A stretch of 64,000 bases of DNA from Rugalucina vietnamica (lineage: Eukaryota; Mollusca; Bivalvia; Lucinida; Lucinidae), in the NCBI GenBank assembly GCA_964017185.1, contig OZ024869.1:61530761-61594760 (forward strand), read 5' to 3'. The position numbers and the translations under genes are program-made. This document shows, piece after piece, positions 26,503-38,941 of the stretch. The notes beneath the pieces were generated by a model that was not told the origin of the DNA, ran no database searches, and was given only the letters and a program-made list of their open reading frames with translations. Each line of letters starts with the position of its first letter. The first letter of the stretch is position 1.

Positions 26503-28650
26503 AAGTAGCCCAGGGGCAACGATCGCTCACCTGAGAGTCAACAAGTACAGTCACTGGACAAAGTAATTGGGGTTTTTACCATATATGGGTATGGTGGCCA
26601 TCTTGGTCATGTGACCTTGAAACCCTACTTACATCAGCAGAAGAGCTCTTGTCTGGATTGTGTATCCTCTTTTCTGCCATTTTGGTTCACGTGAAAAAAT
26701 CGTCTAACAAGGTCAGGGTCCTATAATGACCCCGGGGTGGGGCCATATTTGACCCCAGGGGCAAGATTGGCAGGATTTATGTACAGCTCAATATGACAAT
26801 GTTGTATATCAAATATACAAGCTTTGTGTCATGCTGTTGCAGAGAAGATTTTTTCATATATTTCCATTATAAGTCTATGGTAGATAATGACATGCCTGGG
26901 GCATGGCCTGTATGGACCACAGGGGCACCGTTGGCAGCATTTATAAAGGAGAGGATTATACATTGGTCAACACAACATATGAAAGCTCTGGCCCATATGG
27001 TTTCGGAGAAGATTTTTTTATGTTTTTCCCTTGACGCCCCCGGGGCGGGGCCCGTATGGACACCAGGGGCACGGTTGGCAGGATTTATAAAGAGGACCAC
27101 TTTACATTGCTAAAAACAAAATATGAAAGCTTTGGGCCTTGTGGTTTTGGAGAAGAAGATTTTTTAAAGTTTTTCCCGTGACGCCCCCGGGGCGGGGCCC
27201 GTATGGACCCCAGGGGCACGGTTGGCAGGATTTATAAAGAGGAACACTATACATTGCTACAAACAAAATATGAAAGCTCTGGGCCTTGTGGTTTTGGAGA
27301 AGAAGATTTTTTTATGTTTTTCCCATGACGCCCCAGGGGCGGGGCCCATATAGACCCCAGGGGCACGGTTGGCAGGATTTATAAAGAGGACCATTATACA
27401 TTGCTACTGACAAAATATGAAAGCTCTGGGCCTTGTGGTTTCGGAGAAGAAGATTTTTTTATGTTTTTCCCAATGTAAGTCTATGGGAGCTAATGACCCC
27501 CGGGGCCGGGCCATTTTTGACCCCAGGGGCATGATTGGCAGGATTTATATATAGGACCACTACACATTGCTACATACAAAATATGAAAGCTTTGGGCCTT
27601 GTGGTTTTGGAGAAGAAGATTTTTTTATGTTTTTCCTAATGACCCCCGGGGCGGGGCCCGTATGGACCCCAGGGGCACAGTAGGCAGGATTTATAAAGAG
27701 GACCATTATACATTGCTACACACAAAATATGAAAGCTCTGGGCCTTATGATTTCGGAGAAGATTTTTTAAAGTTTTTCCCATGACGCCCCCGGGGCGGGG
27801 CCCGTATGGACCCCAGGGGCACAGTTGGCAGGATTTATAAAGAGGACCATTATATATTGCTACAAACAAAATATGAAAGCTCTGAGCCTTGTGGTTTTGG
27901 AGAAGAAGATTTTTTTATGTTTTACCCATGACCCCCCCCCCCCCCCCCCCCAGGGCGGGGCCTGTATGAACCCCAGGGGCACGGTTGGCAGGATTTATAA
28001 AGAGGACCACTATACATTGCTACTGACAAAATATGAAAGCTCTGGGCCTTGTGGTTTCGGAGAAGAAGATTTTTTATCTTTTTCCCTTGTAAGACTATGG
28101 GAGCTAATGACCCCCGGGGCGGGGCCATTTTTGACCCCAGGAGCATGATTGGCAGGATTTATAAAACAAACCACTACACATTGCTACATACAAAATATGA
28201 AGGCTCTGGGCCATGTGGTTTCGGAGAAGAAGATTTTTTTTATGTTTTGCCCCATCACGCCCCCGGGGCGGGGCCTGTATGGACCCCAGGGGCACGGTTG
28301 GCAGGATTTATAAAGAGGACCACTATACATTGCTACACACAAAATATGAAAGGTCTGGGACTTGTGGTTTCGGAGAAGAAGATTTTTTTATGTTTTTCCC
28401 ATTGTAAGTCTATGGGAGCTATCTGTTGCCATGGAAACCAGAGTTCCAATCCGACCTGGCCCAAAACCTAATGCAACCATTCCCCCTCCTCAATGATGCT
28501 TTAGATAAAATTTGATTAAGATCGGCCATGTTGTCTTAGAGATATTTGAGTTTGAAAATGTGAACGGACGGACGCACGCACGCACGGACGGACGCCGGCT
28601 CGACTACTGTACTATAAGCTCACCTTGTGAGCCTTCGGCTCAGGTGAGCT
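26503..28650 (+). mobile_element. PL1-ended element with a different GC-rich core (PL1b)
   Basis: The left end TAGCCCAGGGGCAACGATCG runs into CTCACCTGAGAGTC. The right end is the standard PL1 hairpin at 28614-28650 after an ACGGACGC microsatellite (28563-28595). The core is about eleven GC-rich units of about 152 bp (CCCCGGGGCGGGGCC, GGCAGGATTTATAAAGAGG, GGAGAAGAAGATTTTTT), unlike ordinary PL1. A C17 homopolymer lies at about 27932-27951. The overlapping open frames on both strands are only repeat translation. Confidence 0.8.
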
Positions 28651-28783
28651 AAAAATGGTAGATGATGGGTGGTTTGATATCTATCATTTGCTATGTACAC
28701 TATAAGCTCCTCTGACATTCCTTTAGCTTCGGTGAGTTAATCATCTATAGAAATGAGATTATCTACCAAAATTAACTATATAT

Positions 28784-29017
28784 GAGCCACCTCGTGAGAA
28801 AACCAACAATGTGGTTTCCGAACAGGTCTGACACAAACCGACCTGTACAGTCACAGAAGCAGGTTAGAAGCTTGAAATTTCAGATTTACGAAGAAGAGGA
28901 ATTGTACTTTCCGAGTAGCGAAAACAAAGGTGCTGATCAGCTTCGCAGTTACCGCAAAGCTAATCTGCGTCTTTGTTTTCGCATATGCAGATTGTTGGTT
29001 TTCTCATGAGGCGGCTC
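28784..29017. mobile_element. GAGCC-ended MITE, best-preserved copy
   Basis: GAGCCACCTCGTGAGAAAAC ... GTTTTCTCATGAGGCGGCTC with exact ATAT duplications at 28780-28783 and 29018-29021. It is 234 bp with terminal repeats of about 26 bp and an internal palindromic zone around GCTGATCAGC. It sits in intron 5 about 60 bp from exon 5. Confidence 0.85.
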
Positions 29018-29080
29018 ATATGTAATTGCATAAGAGTATTCACTAGTTAAGAAATGAGGTGGCTCAAATACTATGACTAC

Positions 29081-29279
29081 CTATTTTCTTTTCCCCAGCT
29101 TCAATGTCTATGACCTCTACAGCAGTATAAACTGATGATGCAAGAACATCTCTAGCTACAGGATTCCAGGTGACATTCTCTACCCGTCTGTCCTGGGCTG
29201 GCAACACTGATGTATGTTGTAACAGATCAATACTCTCAGCTGTTAGTCTCTCATGCTCAGGCAAATGCCATATCTTCAC
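29081..29279 (-). CDS. CORO7: Coronin-7-like, exon 5
   Basis: 199 nt, phase 0 in and phase 1 out. It starts VKIWHLPE, the end of the first blade, and continues through RVENVTWNPVARDVLASS and VEVIDIEAGEKKI, a second full blade with the W-N-P and D-[IV] positions of coronins. The acceptor is TTCTGTTTAG. The donor, G|GTAGTC at 29080, is weaker than the others but keeps the phase: the next exon supplies AC to make an aspartate codon. A short GAGCC-type MITE relic (29056-29065) lies 15 bp past the donor. Confidence 0.86.
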
Positions 29280-29281
29280 CT

Positions 29282-29881
29282 AAACAGAAATTACCATGAA
29301 ACCACACCAGAAAGATAAATCAAAGAACTTTTTTGGCAGGAACATAGGTACAACAAACTTTACTTTGTTGACATGCCATGCATGTGATCATTGTTCAGGC
29401 AATTTTATTTATTCATTTTTCTATTTATATTTATTCATTTATTGGGGTTTTTTTTGCATTTAGGTGGTCCCTCTGGCCAAACTGACAGCCATGGGAACTT
29501 TTCTTCAATGGCAACAGTGTTTCCCTTGTTTTTTCTGTGACTTTCAATGTTTTAATTAATTAATATTCATGAATATGCATATGAGCTTAAAAAGGCCAAT
29601 GACATCAATAAATCTGTCAAATAGTATTACCGGTATGATTATACCGATATAATAACAATGTGTCACAATGATAGTATGCATGGTTTTAACAATGTTTCTG
29701 CAATTTAAATGTTTTAATAAAATCACAGGTTGACACTGTAAGAGATAACCAAACTCCCACTCTGGTTTACATGCAGCACCACATAAAGTCCATTGCTTTA
29801 AAATGCCATTGTTAACAACAGACAGACCATTGCAAATTGAACCTAGACTCTGTGTATAAATTTCTAAGAAGAAGCCCTAAA
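29282..29881. other. Intron 4 sequence next to exon 5
   Basis: AT-rich. No gene or clear repeat. It contains ATTTATT runs near 29400-29450. Confidence 0.4.
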
Positions 29882-30078
29882 CCAGAGGGCAGGGCCAATG
29901 GTCCTATAACTACTCACCTGAGATCTAGGATTTATACCAATAAACTTGTTTGACTATTATGGCCATATACATGTATATAGGCTCTGGGCAGGGGCAGATG
30001 AACAACTGGGGTCCTTTTGCTCAGAATCATAAATATTCCTGGAAGTTTTTCCCTTCAATGATATTTTGAGTTTTCTGC
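29882..30078 (+). mobile_element. PL1 left-end fragment
   Basis: CCAGAGGGCAGGGCCAATGG and ACTCACCTGAGATC, then the start of a core unit. It is cut at the TTAA where the next element is inserted. The sequence beyond that element is PL3, so a deletion or recombination joined two families here. Confidence 0.65.
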
Positions 30079-30082
30079 TTAA

Positions 30083-30892
30083 GGGTAAACATTACAATTG
30101 TTTATGAGCACACTGTTTGCACTGTTGGCGTTTAGTATGTGCATGTAGCTTTTTGACGTCGTTTTGTTTTGATTTCTCAATGACGTTGTAAGCTGTAGAA
30201 TCTTATTCTGTTTGTTTCTGCATAATTAAGTCCTAAATCGGGCATACATTTTGTTCATTTTTATTTTAAAAGATGTTCTGTGGAAACTGATATACCCTTA
30301 TTCGTGTATAAGGTTAATTATATGTGAAAACGGTTATTTCGCGGTTGATCACGTTTCATAAATATACGCGACGTCAGCGGAACGTTTGGCGTTAAACCGA
30401 AAAAGGCGGTAATATAAAACTTTTTTTTCTCTATATCTTCCAGCGCAATCCGGTAACCCCCACTTTGTATTTGAATTTTCAAATGGTTACAACGTTTCCT
30501 ATCTGTTGGTGTAATTTAATCAAAATCATATGCATAGTTTAGGAGATATCGCAGAATTGCCTACTTTTTCCAGATTTGAAGAGTTGGAGGGAAAGTTAAT
30601 TATGCTTGTAATCTCCTCAATTTAAGAGCAAATAGTATCAAAATGTAAGAAAATAACACACATCATGTGTTTGAGTTGTTTATGCAGTAATAACATTTAT
30701 ATTAAAACACATGTGCGCTACGAGTGCGGTTATCTAAAATGCACGGGAAACATCCAAAATGTTCTGATACCATGAAAACGAGGCCGGTGACCCCCAGCTT
30801 TTATTTTGATTTTAGTCCAAGGATACATTTATCTTGAAGCATGTGAAGTTTCATGAAAATCATATGTGGGAATTGAATAGTAATGTTTCCCT
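30083..30892. mobile_element. TTAA-flanked MITE-like element
   Basis: Flanked by TTAA (30079-30082, 30893-30896) with short inverted ends GGGTAAACATTAC and AGGGAAACATTAC. It is 810 bp with no transposase-like frame. TTAA targeting points to the piggyBac or Kolobok superfamilies. The interior contains ATGACGTT and CGACGTCAGC text, more CpG-rich than its surroundings. Confidence 0.65.
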
Positions 30893-30896
30893 TTAA

Positions 30897-31839
30897 GTAA
30901 CCTAATTTGAGTGTCAAGATATAAGGCAAAATCACTGAACCATGGAAAGTAGGTCAACCGACCCTTACCGTCATGACACACAAGTCAGTGTCACAAAGTC
31001 AAAAGATGAATGACCAACCATCCTCCTAAGTTGTTTCTATTAAGAAATAAAAAGAAAAAAAATCGGGGAGTTCTAGATTTTGACCTCTAGCCCCGCCCCC
31101 CTGACTCCGACCCAGAGGTCCGATGTCATGGAACCTAAAGTGTATGAAGTATGAATGCTTTATGATAAGTTGTTGTCAAGATATGCCTCCTTGTAAAAGT
31201 TACACAGCAGTACATCTATTTTTTAGTGTTCTAGTTTTTAACCTCCAGCCCCACCCCACAGGCACGGACCCAGGGGCCCGATGCCATGGAATGAAACTCA
31301 ACCCTACAGGGTACCTATGGTCCGAGTATGAAAGCCCTCTGATAAAAAGTTTTCAAGATATAGACTTCTAGAATACTATATCACAGAAAAGCCATTATTA
31401 TTAATGCTGTTCTAGATTTTAACCTCTAGCCCCACCCCCTGGCATGGACCCAGGGATCTGATGCCATGGAATGAAAGCCGACCCTACAGGGTGTCAATGG
31501 CCCAAGTATCAATGCTTTCTGATGAGTGGTTGTCAAGATATGGACTTCTAGAAAACTTTAACATAAGAATTGCCATTTTTGAAGGTGTTCTAGATTTTAA
31601 CCTCCAGCCCCACCCCCTGGCCTGGAACCAGGGGCCCGATGCCATGGAATGAAAGCTAACCCTACAGGGTATCTATGGTCCAAGTATGAATGCTTTCTGA
31701 TGAGTGGTTGTCAAGATATGGACTTCTAGAAAACTTTAACGCAAGTGTGACGCGCACGCGCACGCACATGGGAACGGGAACGGGAACGTGGACGACCGAG
31801 GTGACTGCAATAGCTCTATGCACTTCGTGCAGTCGAGCT
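30897..31839 (+). mobile_element. PL3 element, right part
   Basis: Starts inside the last core unit (GAGTGTCAAGATATAAGGC). It has the full non-tandem tail with four CCAGCCCCACCCCCTGG-type modules, a CGCACG/GGGAACG microsatellite (31748-31793) and right hairpin TGCAC-TTC-GTGCA-GTCGAGCT. Text is nearly identical to 8162-8834 and 36260-37183. Confidence 0.8.
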
Positions 31840-31849
31840 AATAAACTAG

Positions 31850-32899
31850 AAAAAGTGCCTTGAGAGGCACATATACCCCCGGCTGGTAGCCACCAAGCCC
31901 CCTTCCCTACACCCTACCTAAGCAACCCGGCACATGCTCACCCCTGACATATCTATTTTAGAGTGGTATACAGAGCTGACGTGTATACCCAATCTAGGAC
32001 ATAAGCGCGGACATTTTGGGTCAGGTCCTCAGTCCAAGATTGAAATGAAAGTAGAATGTCATTCTTAAAAAAAAAAAAAAAAAAAACTAGATCTTGACCT
32101 CAGGTCCCACCCCCACCCCATGCATGGACCAGTAGGCCTAGCCCTTATGTGGTACCTATGTTGTGTTGTAAGCATGAACACTTTCTAATACATGGTTGTC
32201 AAGATATAGACACACAGAATATTAATATTGGTAACTACTGTATTTTATGTGTCCTAGATTTTGACCTTGAGCCCCACCCCTAGAGTTTGGTGCCATGGAA
32301 TTTAATTCAACCCTAAAGGGTATCTATGATCCAAACAGGAATACATTCCTTAAGTATTTGTTAAGATATGAACTTAGAGATGAAAAAACACTATGTAAAT
32401 AGCACATTTTCAAGGTGACCTAGATTTTGACCTCTAGCCCCACCCCCGGGCATGGTCCGAAGGTCTGAACTGACAGAAACAAAACAAACCCTATAGGGTA
32501 CCTATGGTTAAAATATGAATGGTTTCTGATCATTGGTTCATGAGATATACACCACCAGTGAAACTTAAACCAAAACTTTGACCCAAAGTAAAGGTGACCT
32601 AGATTTTGACCTCTAGCCCCACCCCCGGGCATGGACCCAGGGTCCAAACTCACAGAAACAAAGCAAACCCTATAGGGTACCTATGGTTAAAATATGAATG
32701 GTTTCTGATTATTAGTTAATGAGATATACACCACCAGAGAAACTTTAACAAAAACTTTGACATAAATTCCACGAACGTTCCGGAATAGCGAACGAACTAA
32801 CGAACGAACGAACCAACCAACGAACAAACCAACGAACATACGAACGGACGAACGGAAAAGCGAAAACTATATACCCGTCGGCATAAATGCTGGGGGTAT
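31850..32899 (+). mobile_element. PL5 element, complete
   Basis: Left hairpin GTGCCT-TGAG-AGGCAC and subterminal ATACCCCCGGC pairing with GCTGGGGGTAT at the right end. The core is about four units of 175 bp built on CTAGATTTTGACCTCTAG. A CGAA/CCAA microsatellite (32771-32855) and a terminal hairpin ATACCC...CGGCAT-AA-ATGCTG...GGGTAT follow. It ends directly against the PL3 left end. Confidence 0.75.
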
Positions 32900-33852
32900 A
32901 ATAAGAGCTGTCGCAGGACAGCGCATTCGACTGCTTCTGACCTTTGTCAAACATAACGACAAACCCGACCTGTAACCCAAAGCATTCTGCTCATACTTCT
33001 TTTTGCCTTGATGCAATAAGGCAAAATCATTGAACCATGAAAGTTAACTACAACTACCTAAGACTTAAAGGCCTCACTCATATTGTGAAAGAAGTGTGTT
33101 CATATACCAACTGAGTGCCAAGATACAAGGCAAATCACTAAACCATGAAATAAGGTCACACTGACTTATAAGTATGTTAGGGTCAAAGGTCTAGTCATAC
33201 TTACTCATAATGTGAAAGAAATATGATCATATACCCATTGAGTGTTGAGATATAAAGCAAAATCAGTGAACCATGAGAAAAGGTCATTTTGACCTATAAG
33301 TATGTTTGGGTTAAAGGTCTGGTCATACACATTCATAATCAGAAAGAAGTATAAAAAAATACCAACTGAGTGTCAAGATATAAGGAAAAATCACTGACCC
33401 ATGAAATTAGGTCACAGTGACCCAGGAATACTTTATGGTCAAAGGTCTTGTCATACACAAACATATCGTAAAAAAAGTATGTTCATATACCAATTGAGTG
33501 CCGATATATAAGACAAAATCACTGAACCGTGAAATTAGGTAATAATGACCTATAAGTATTTTAGGGTCAAAAGTCTTTTCTTAAGCAAATATAGTGTGAA
33601 AGAAGTTTGTTCATAAACCAATTAAGTGCCGAGATATATGGCAAAATCACTGAACCATGCAATTAGGTCATGGTGACCTATAAGTAAGTTTGGGTTAAAG
33701 GTCTGGTCATACTTAATCATAATCTGAAAGAAGTAAGAAAAATACCAACTGAGTGTCAAGATACAAGGCAAAATAAATGAACTATGAAATTAGGTCACAG
33801 TGACCTAGGAATACTTCAGGGTCAAAAGTTTTGTCATATGCAAACATATCGT

Positions 33853-35847
33853 GACTAGAAAATGTGTTTATGAAACACTATGCCCCCAACTGGTAAGTCA
33901 CTTTCAAGATGTAAAAATGTCCAAAAAATGACTAAGTTCAAATTGTAAAAAAAGTGACAAAAATTAATCTGAGGAGTATATCCCAACCACATGCATATCT
34001 TCAAAGCATGGTCACAATGTCTGCAAAGTTTCAAAAGTATCGGTATTAAATTGTAGGAGGAGTTGCCCACACAAGGTACCCTCTATGCATTCACTAAAAT
34101 GCCCGAAAAAATGACTAAGTTCAAATTGTGAAAAAAATGACAAAAAATAATCCAAGGATTATATCCAAACCACATGCATATCTTCAGACCATGCCCATAA
34201 CACATGTAAAGTTTTAAATGAATTGGCATGAAACTGTAGGAGGAGTTGCGCACACAAGGTACCCATTGCCCATTCACTTTCATTGTCAAAATGCCCGAAA
34301 AATGGCTAAGTTCAAATTGCAATAAGAGCTGTCGCAGGACAGCGTAGCTCGCCTGACTTGTGCTATGCCACTACATCTGTTAAAATCTATGACCCATGAC
34401 CTTGACCTCAAGGTCACTCAGGTGGGTCATGATGGTACAACATAAAACTTCAGACCAATGCAAAGTATCAACTTGATCAATTTACATGTTCAAGAGATAT
34501 AGACTTATAAAAACATTAACCAAAACTTAAATACAAAACTTCCAAGTCCGTGACCCTGACCTCAAGGTCATCCAGGTGAGTTGTGATGTACAGCATAAAA
34601 CCTGAGACCAATATCGATCAACCTGCAAGTTTCAACTTTATCCATCAACATGTTCAAGAGATTTAGACTTTAACCAAAACATTTAACAGAAAATTTCTAA
34701 GTCTGTGACCTTGACCTCAAGGTCACCCAGGGTAGGTCATGATGGTACTGCATAAAACTTCAGACCAATATCTACCAACATGCAAAGTATCAACTCGATC
34801 AATCAACATGGTCAAGAGATATAGACTTACAAAAACTTAAATCAAAAACTTGAACACAAAATTTCTAAGTCTGTGACCTTGACCTCAAGGTCACCGAGAG
34901 TGGGTCATGATGGTACTGCACAAAACTTCAGACCAATATCTAGCAACATACAAAGTATCAACTCAATCCATCAATATGGTCAAGAGATATACTAGACTTA
35001 CAAAAACTTTAACCAAAAAAAAAACCACAAAATTTCTAAGTCCGTGACCTTGACCTCAAGGTCACCCAGGGTGGGTCATGATGGTACTGGGTAAAACTTC
35101 AGACCAATATCTAGCAACATGCAAAGTATCAAAACAATCCATCTATATGGTCAAGAGATATTGACTTACAAAAACTTTAACCAAAAACTTAAACACAAAA
35201 TTTCTAAGTCCGTGACCTTGACCTCAAGGTCACTCAGGGTGGGTCATGATGGTACTGCGTAAAACTTCAGACCAATATCTATCAACATGCAAAGTATAAA
35301 CTTGATCCATCAACATGGTCAAGAGATATAGACTTCTAAAAAACTTTAACCGAAAGTGTGACGCGGACGTAAACGTAAACGTAAACGCGGACGACCGAGG
35401 TGACTACAATAGCTCTATGCACTTCGTGCAGGCGAGCTAAAAAAGTGACAAAAATTAATCTGAGGATTATATCCAAACCACATGCATATCTTCAAAGCAT
35501 GGTCAAAACATCTGTAAAGTTTCAAGAGAATCGGAATAAAACTGTAGGAGGAATTGCGCACACAAGGTACCCACTATCTATTCAATTTATCAAGAATTAA
35601 GAAGGGAAATAACTCTCACAGAATGGGCCCCTAGCCCCTTGAACTTACCTAAAAGAAAAAATATGGGTCCTCTTAATTTTCATGTACAAACTACATACCA
35701 AGTTTCAAGATCCTAGCTCTAACGGTTCCTGACCAAGTGCTAAGCGTTACTCACGCATCACAGACTGACTGCACTGGACTGGACTGGACTGGATGGACTG
35801 ACCCAAACCAATATGCCCCCTCAACTTCTTCCGAAGTTGGGGGCATA
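33853..35847 (+). mobile_element. PL4 element carrying a nested PL2
   Basis: Left hairpin GTGTTT-ATG-AAACAC, then ATGCCCCCAACT, complementary to AGTTGGGGGCAT at the right end (35833-35845). Core units are about 200 bp (GTTCAAATTG, CACATGCATATCTTC, GGAGTTGC), then a GGACT microsatellite (35767-35791). PL2 interrupts at 34321-35438. The same family recurs at 57311-58187. Confidence 0.8.
34321..35438 (+). mobile_element. PL2 element, complete, nested in PL4
   Basis: Ends as in 22706-24227. The core is about six 165-bp units, each with the palindrome arms GTGACCTTGA and TCAAGGTCAC around CC (e.g. 34705-34726). The second block of the other copy is absent. The microsatellite is GTAAAC (35365-35388). 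Confidence 0.85.
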
Positions 35848-37187
35848 AAAACAGTATGTTCATATACCAGTTGAGTGCCGAGATATAAGGCAAAACCACT
35901 GAACCGTGAAATTAGGTCATAATGACCTAGGACTACTTTAGGGTCAAAGGTCTTGTTATACGCAAACAAAGTGTGAAAGAAATTTGTTCATAAACCAATT
36001 GAGTGCCGAGATATAAGGCAAAATCACTGAACTGTGAAATTAGGTCACAGTGACCTATCAGTATATTGGGGTCAAAGATCTGGTCATACTCATAATCTGA
36101 AAGAAGTATGAAAATATACTAATTGAGTGTCGAGATATAAGGCAAAATCACTGAACTGTGAAATTAGGTCATAGTGACCTATTTAGAAGTATATTGGGGT
36201 CAAAGGCCTGGTCATACTCACTAATAATCAAAAGTACGCAAACATACTAATTGAGTGTCAAGATATAAGGCAAAAGCACTGAACCATGGAAAGTAGGTCA
36301 ACAGACCCAGGTCACCTTATTGTCATGACACACAAGTCAGTGTCACAAAGTTAAAAGATGAATGACCAACCATCGTCCTCAGTTGTTACTATTAAAAATA
36401 AAAAGAAAAAGAAATTCAGAGAGTTCTAGAATTGACCTCTAGCCCCACCCCCTGACTCCAACCCAGAGGTTCGATGTCATGGAACCTAAAGTGTATGAAG
36501 TATGAATGCTTTATGATAAGTTGTTGACAAGATATGGACTCTTTGTAAAAGTAACACAGCAGTACATCCATTTTTATAGTGTTCTAGTTTTTAACCTGTA
36601 GCCCCATTGCCTAGGCATGGAAGCAGGGATCCGATGCCATGAAATGAAACTCAACCCTATGGGGTACCTATGGTCCAATTATGAAAGCCCTCTGATAAAA
36701 GGTTTTCAAGATATAGACTTCTAGAATACTATACCACAGACAAGCCATTATTATTAATGGTGTTCTAGATTTTAACCTCTAGATCCACCCCCTGACATGG
36801 ACCCAGGGATCCGATGCCATGGAATGAAAGCCGACCCTACAGGGTGTCAATGGCCCAAGTGTCAATGCTTTCTGATGAGTGTTTGTCAAGATATGGATTT
36901 CTAGAAAACTTTAACACAAGAATAGCCATTTCTGAAGGTGTTCTAAATTTTTAACCTCCAGCCCCACCCCCTGGCCTGGACCCAGGGGCCTGATGCCATG
37001 GAATGAAAGCTAACCCTACAGGGTATCTATGGTCTCCAAGTATGAATGCTTTCTGATGAGTGGTTGTCAAGATATGGACTTCTAGAAAACTTTAACGCAA
37101 GTGTGAAGCGCACCCGCATGGGAACAGGAACGTGGACAACCGGGGTGACTGCAATAGCTCTATGCACTTTGTGCAGTCAAGCTAAAA

Positions 37188-37655
37188 ATGCCCTTCTTTA
37201 GAAAATCACATTATGTGACATCATGTTACTTTCTCTTCAAATGACATTTTAATAATTTTCCCCATTCAAATGCATGGGCGACTTACATTGACCTTGCCGC
37301 AAAACAGGTCAAGGTCATCCCAGGGTCATGATTTATACAAACTTTGTAGAGCTCCTCTCCATAATGCTTCATGCCAAGTTTCAGAAATATACACCTTCCG
37401 GTTCTGGAGATGAAGATTTTTAAAGATGGTGGCCATCTTGGTCATGTGACATAGACCAGTTATATATACTTTTGTTCCCCCTTCCTAAGAATGCTCTACA
37501 TTAAGTTTAGCTTTGATTGGCATAGCAGTTTCAGAGAAAATCTTTGAAAATGTGAGTGAAGATGGCCGAAGGAAGGACAAAGGACGGACGACGACAGGCA
37601 CCGGAGCATAGGTATACTATAAGCTCAACTAGTGAGCCTTCTGCTCAGGTGAGCT
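37188..37655 (+). mobile_element. PL1 right-end fragment
   Basis: One diverged core unit, a scrambled GGACGGACGACG microsatellite (37565-37600) and right hairpin AAGCTCAACTAGTGAGCC...GCTCAGGTGAGCT. It ends 64 bp before exon 4. Confidence 0.7.
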
Positions 37656-37718
37656 AAAAAGCATTAGGCTGATTTGCCTCTTAATTGATCAGGAATGTTG
37701 CATTAGAGGATCACTCAC

Positions 37719-37789
37719 TGTTGCATCACTGGAGCATGTTGCAAGACAAACATCATCAAATGGACTAAAACTCATGTCTGTGACAAAAT
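37719..37789 (-). CDS. CORO7: Coronin-7-like, exon 4
   Basis: 71 nt, phase 1 in (GAT completed across the junction) and phase 0 out. It encodes DFVTDMSFSPFDD followed by LATCSSDAT, a typical WD40 blade core (V-x-D-x-x-[FW]-x-P-x-D-D then LA-[ST]-x-SxD). The acceptor is TTTCAG and the donor is ACA|GTGAGT. A GTG (V) start of exon 5 completes the T-V-K-[IL]-W blade end. There is no internal stop, and codon use looks host-like rather than repeat-derived. Confidence 0.87.
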
Positions 37790-37820
37790 CTGAAATGAAA
37801 GACAAAGTTTATCTCAAGAT

Positions 37821-38190
37821 ACAGTCAAACCTGTCTTGAGCAAGCAGCAAAGGGAAACATTGCCCGTCATATATTACAGGATAGAATTAACAGTTGATAT
37901 TCTCTTCAGTCTACTCATTGTGCATTCAGATTTTTACTTTATATACCCCTTCCCTGCATTTCTTGTCTGTTCCTTCTGTGTTTCTTGTCTGGCAATATCC
38001 ATTATTTTTCAAAGCTGGGAATGGACACCTTTCTCCACCAGACAAAAAAATGTTTTTTTTTTAATTACTGATGTGATTGTTAATTTAATGCATTTCCTGT
38101 CTGTTCAGCATCTGCTATTTTATCCGGTAACCTGTGACAGATCCTCTACATGTACCTAAGACATGTGCTTGCTTAAAGAGAGGTGTTCAA
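37821..38190. mobile_element. Possible MITE with ACAGTCAAACCTGTCT end
   Basis: The left text CAAACCTGTCTTGAGCAAGC and inverted right text AACACCTCTCTTTAAGCAAGC are imperfectly complementary, and both are near exon 4. The open frame across it (37836-38159) is low complexity and not recognised. A related scrap, AAATTAAGCGACCACCAAGG, occurs at 3475-3495. Confidence 0.4.
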
Positions 38191-38937
38191 AATATGAATG
38201 AGGACCATCCAACAAAATTTCAAACCCAAATAACTGCCATCTGATTCAGCCACTTGGGATTAACTCTTTGCCTATAATCGTTAATTAATATTCAATGGTA
38301 CTAATTTGTCAAAAAATATACATGAATAATTAAAGTTGTTCTGTTAAGCATTATTAAAGACATGCATGATTGCTTTTACCTAATACATGTACCATCAAAT
38401 CTCAGTACAGGTTGGATGAACAAGTTTTGCACACAGATGTTTCTATTATGACCATTATCTGGGTAGAGACAAGAAAATGAGTTGAGTAACTTATCTAATG
38501 AATCTATGTGAAGTGCAACAAGTAGCCCAAGAGGCGACAATCCCTCACCTGAGAGTCAAGAAGTACAGTCACTGGCTGGACAAAAGAAACATAGTTATGG
38601 TTTGAACATTGGCATGGTGGCCATCTTGGTCACATGACCTGGACTTTTATATGCACAGTTGGTTACCACAGAACAGAAAAATAGTGGCGTTCTTTGGAAC
38701 TTCTTAATCTTTCTATTTGAGGACAACCAATGCCCGTAATAGGCCAGACTTAAGCTGAATATCAGTGCATATTGTTTAAAATGTTTAATAATTCAGACAT
38801 TTCCCCAAATCTGAGAGCTCCTGCCTTTGTCCAGTCATGGACTTCATATTCAGCCATTTCACGTAAAATTGCCTGTCCCTAGGGTCTCCATCCCATCCAA
38901 AAACACCCTCTATATCTCCTCAAACATCATAATGCTG
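38191..38937 (+). other. Intron 3 sequence with a PL1b left-end scrap
   Basis: 38519-38640 contains AAGTAGCCCAAGAGGCGACA and CTCACCTGAGAGTC plus part of a core (GGCCATCTTGGTCACATGAC), a degraded left end of the PL1b type. The rest shows no recognised feature. Confidence 0.5.
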
Positions 38938-38941
38938 ATAT

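Larger units (their letters stand above)
32900..37183 (+). mobile_element. PL3 element, complete, carrying nested PL4 and PL2
   Basis: Left hairpin GCTGTC-GCAG-GACAGC (same as PL2) but then CGACTGC, pairing with GCAGTC(A/G)AGCT at the right end. Core units of about 128 bp occupy 33000-33852 and 35848-36270, the non-tandem tail lies at 36270-37080, the GGAACAGGAACG microsatellite is short and degraded, and the right hairpin ends at 37183. PL4 (33853-35847) splits the core. Confidence 0.82.

Noticed and set aside
26867-28471. Overlapping open frames on both strands rich in G, P and R (up to 140 codons)
   Set aside because: They follow the GC-rich PL1b core repeat, occur on both strands at the same place and have no start context or domain.
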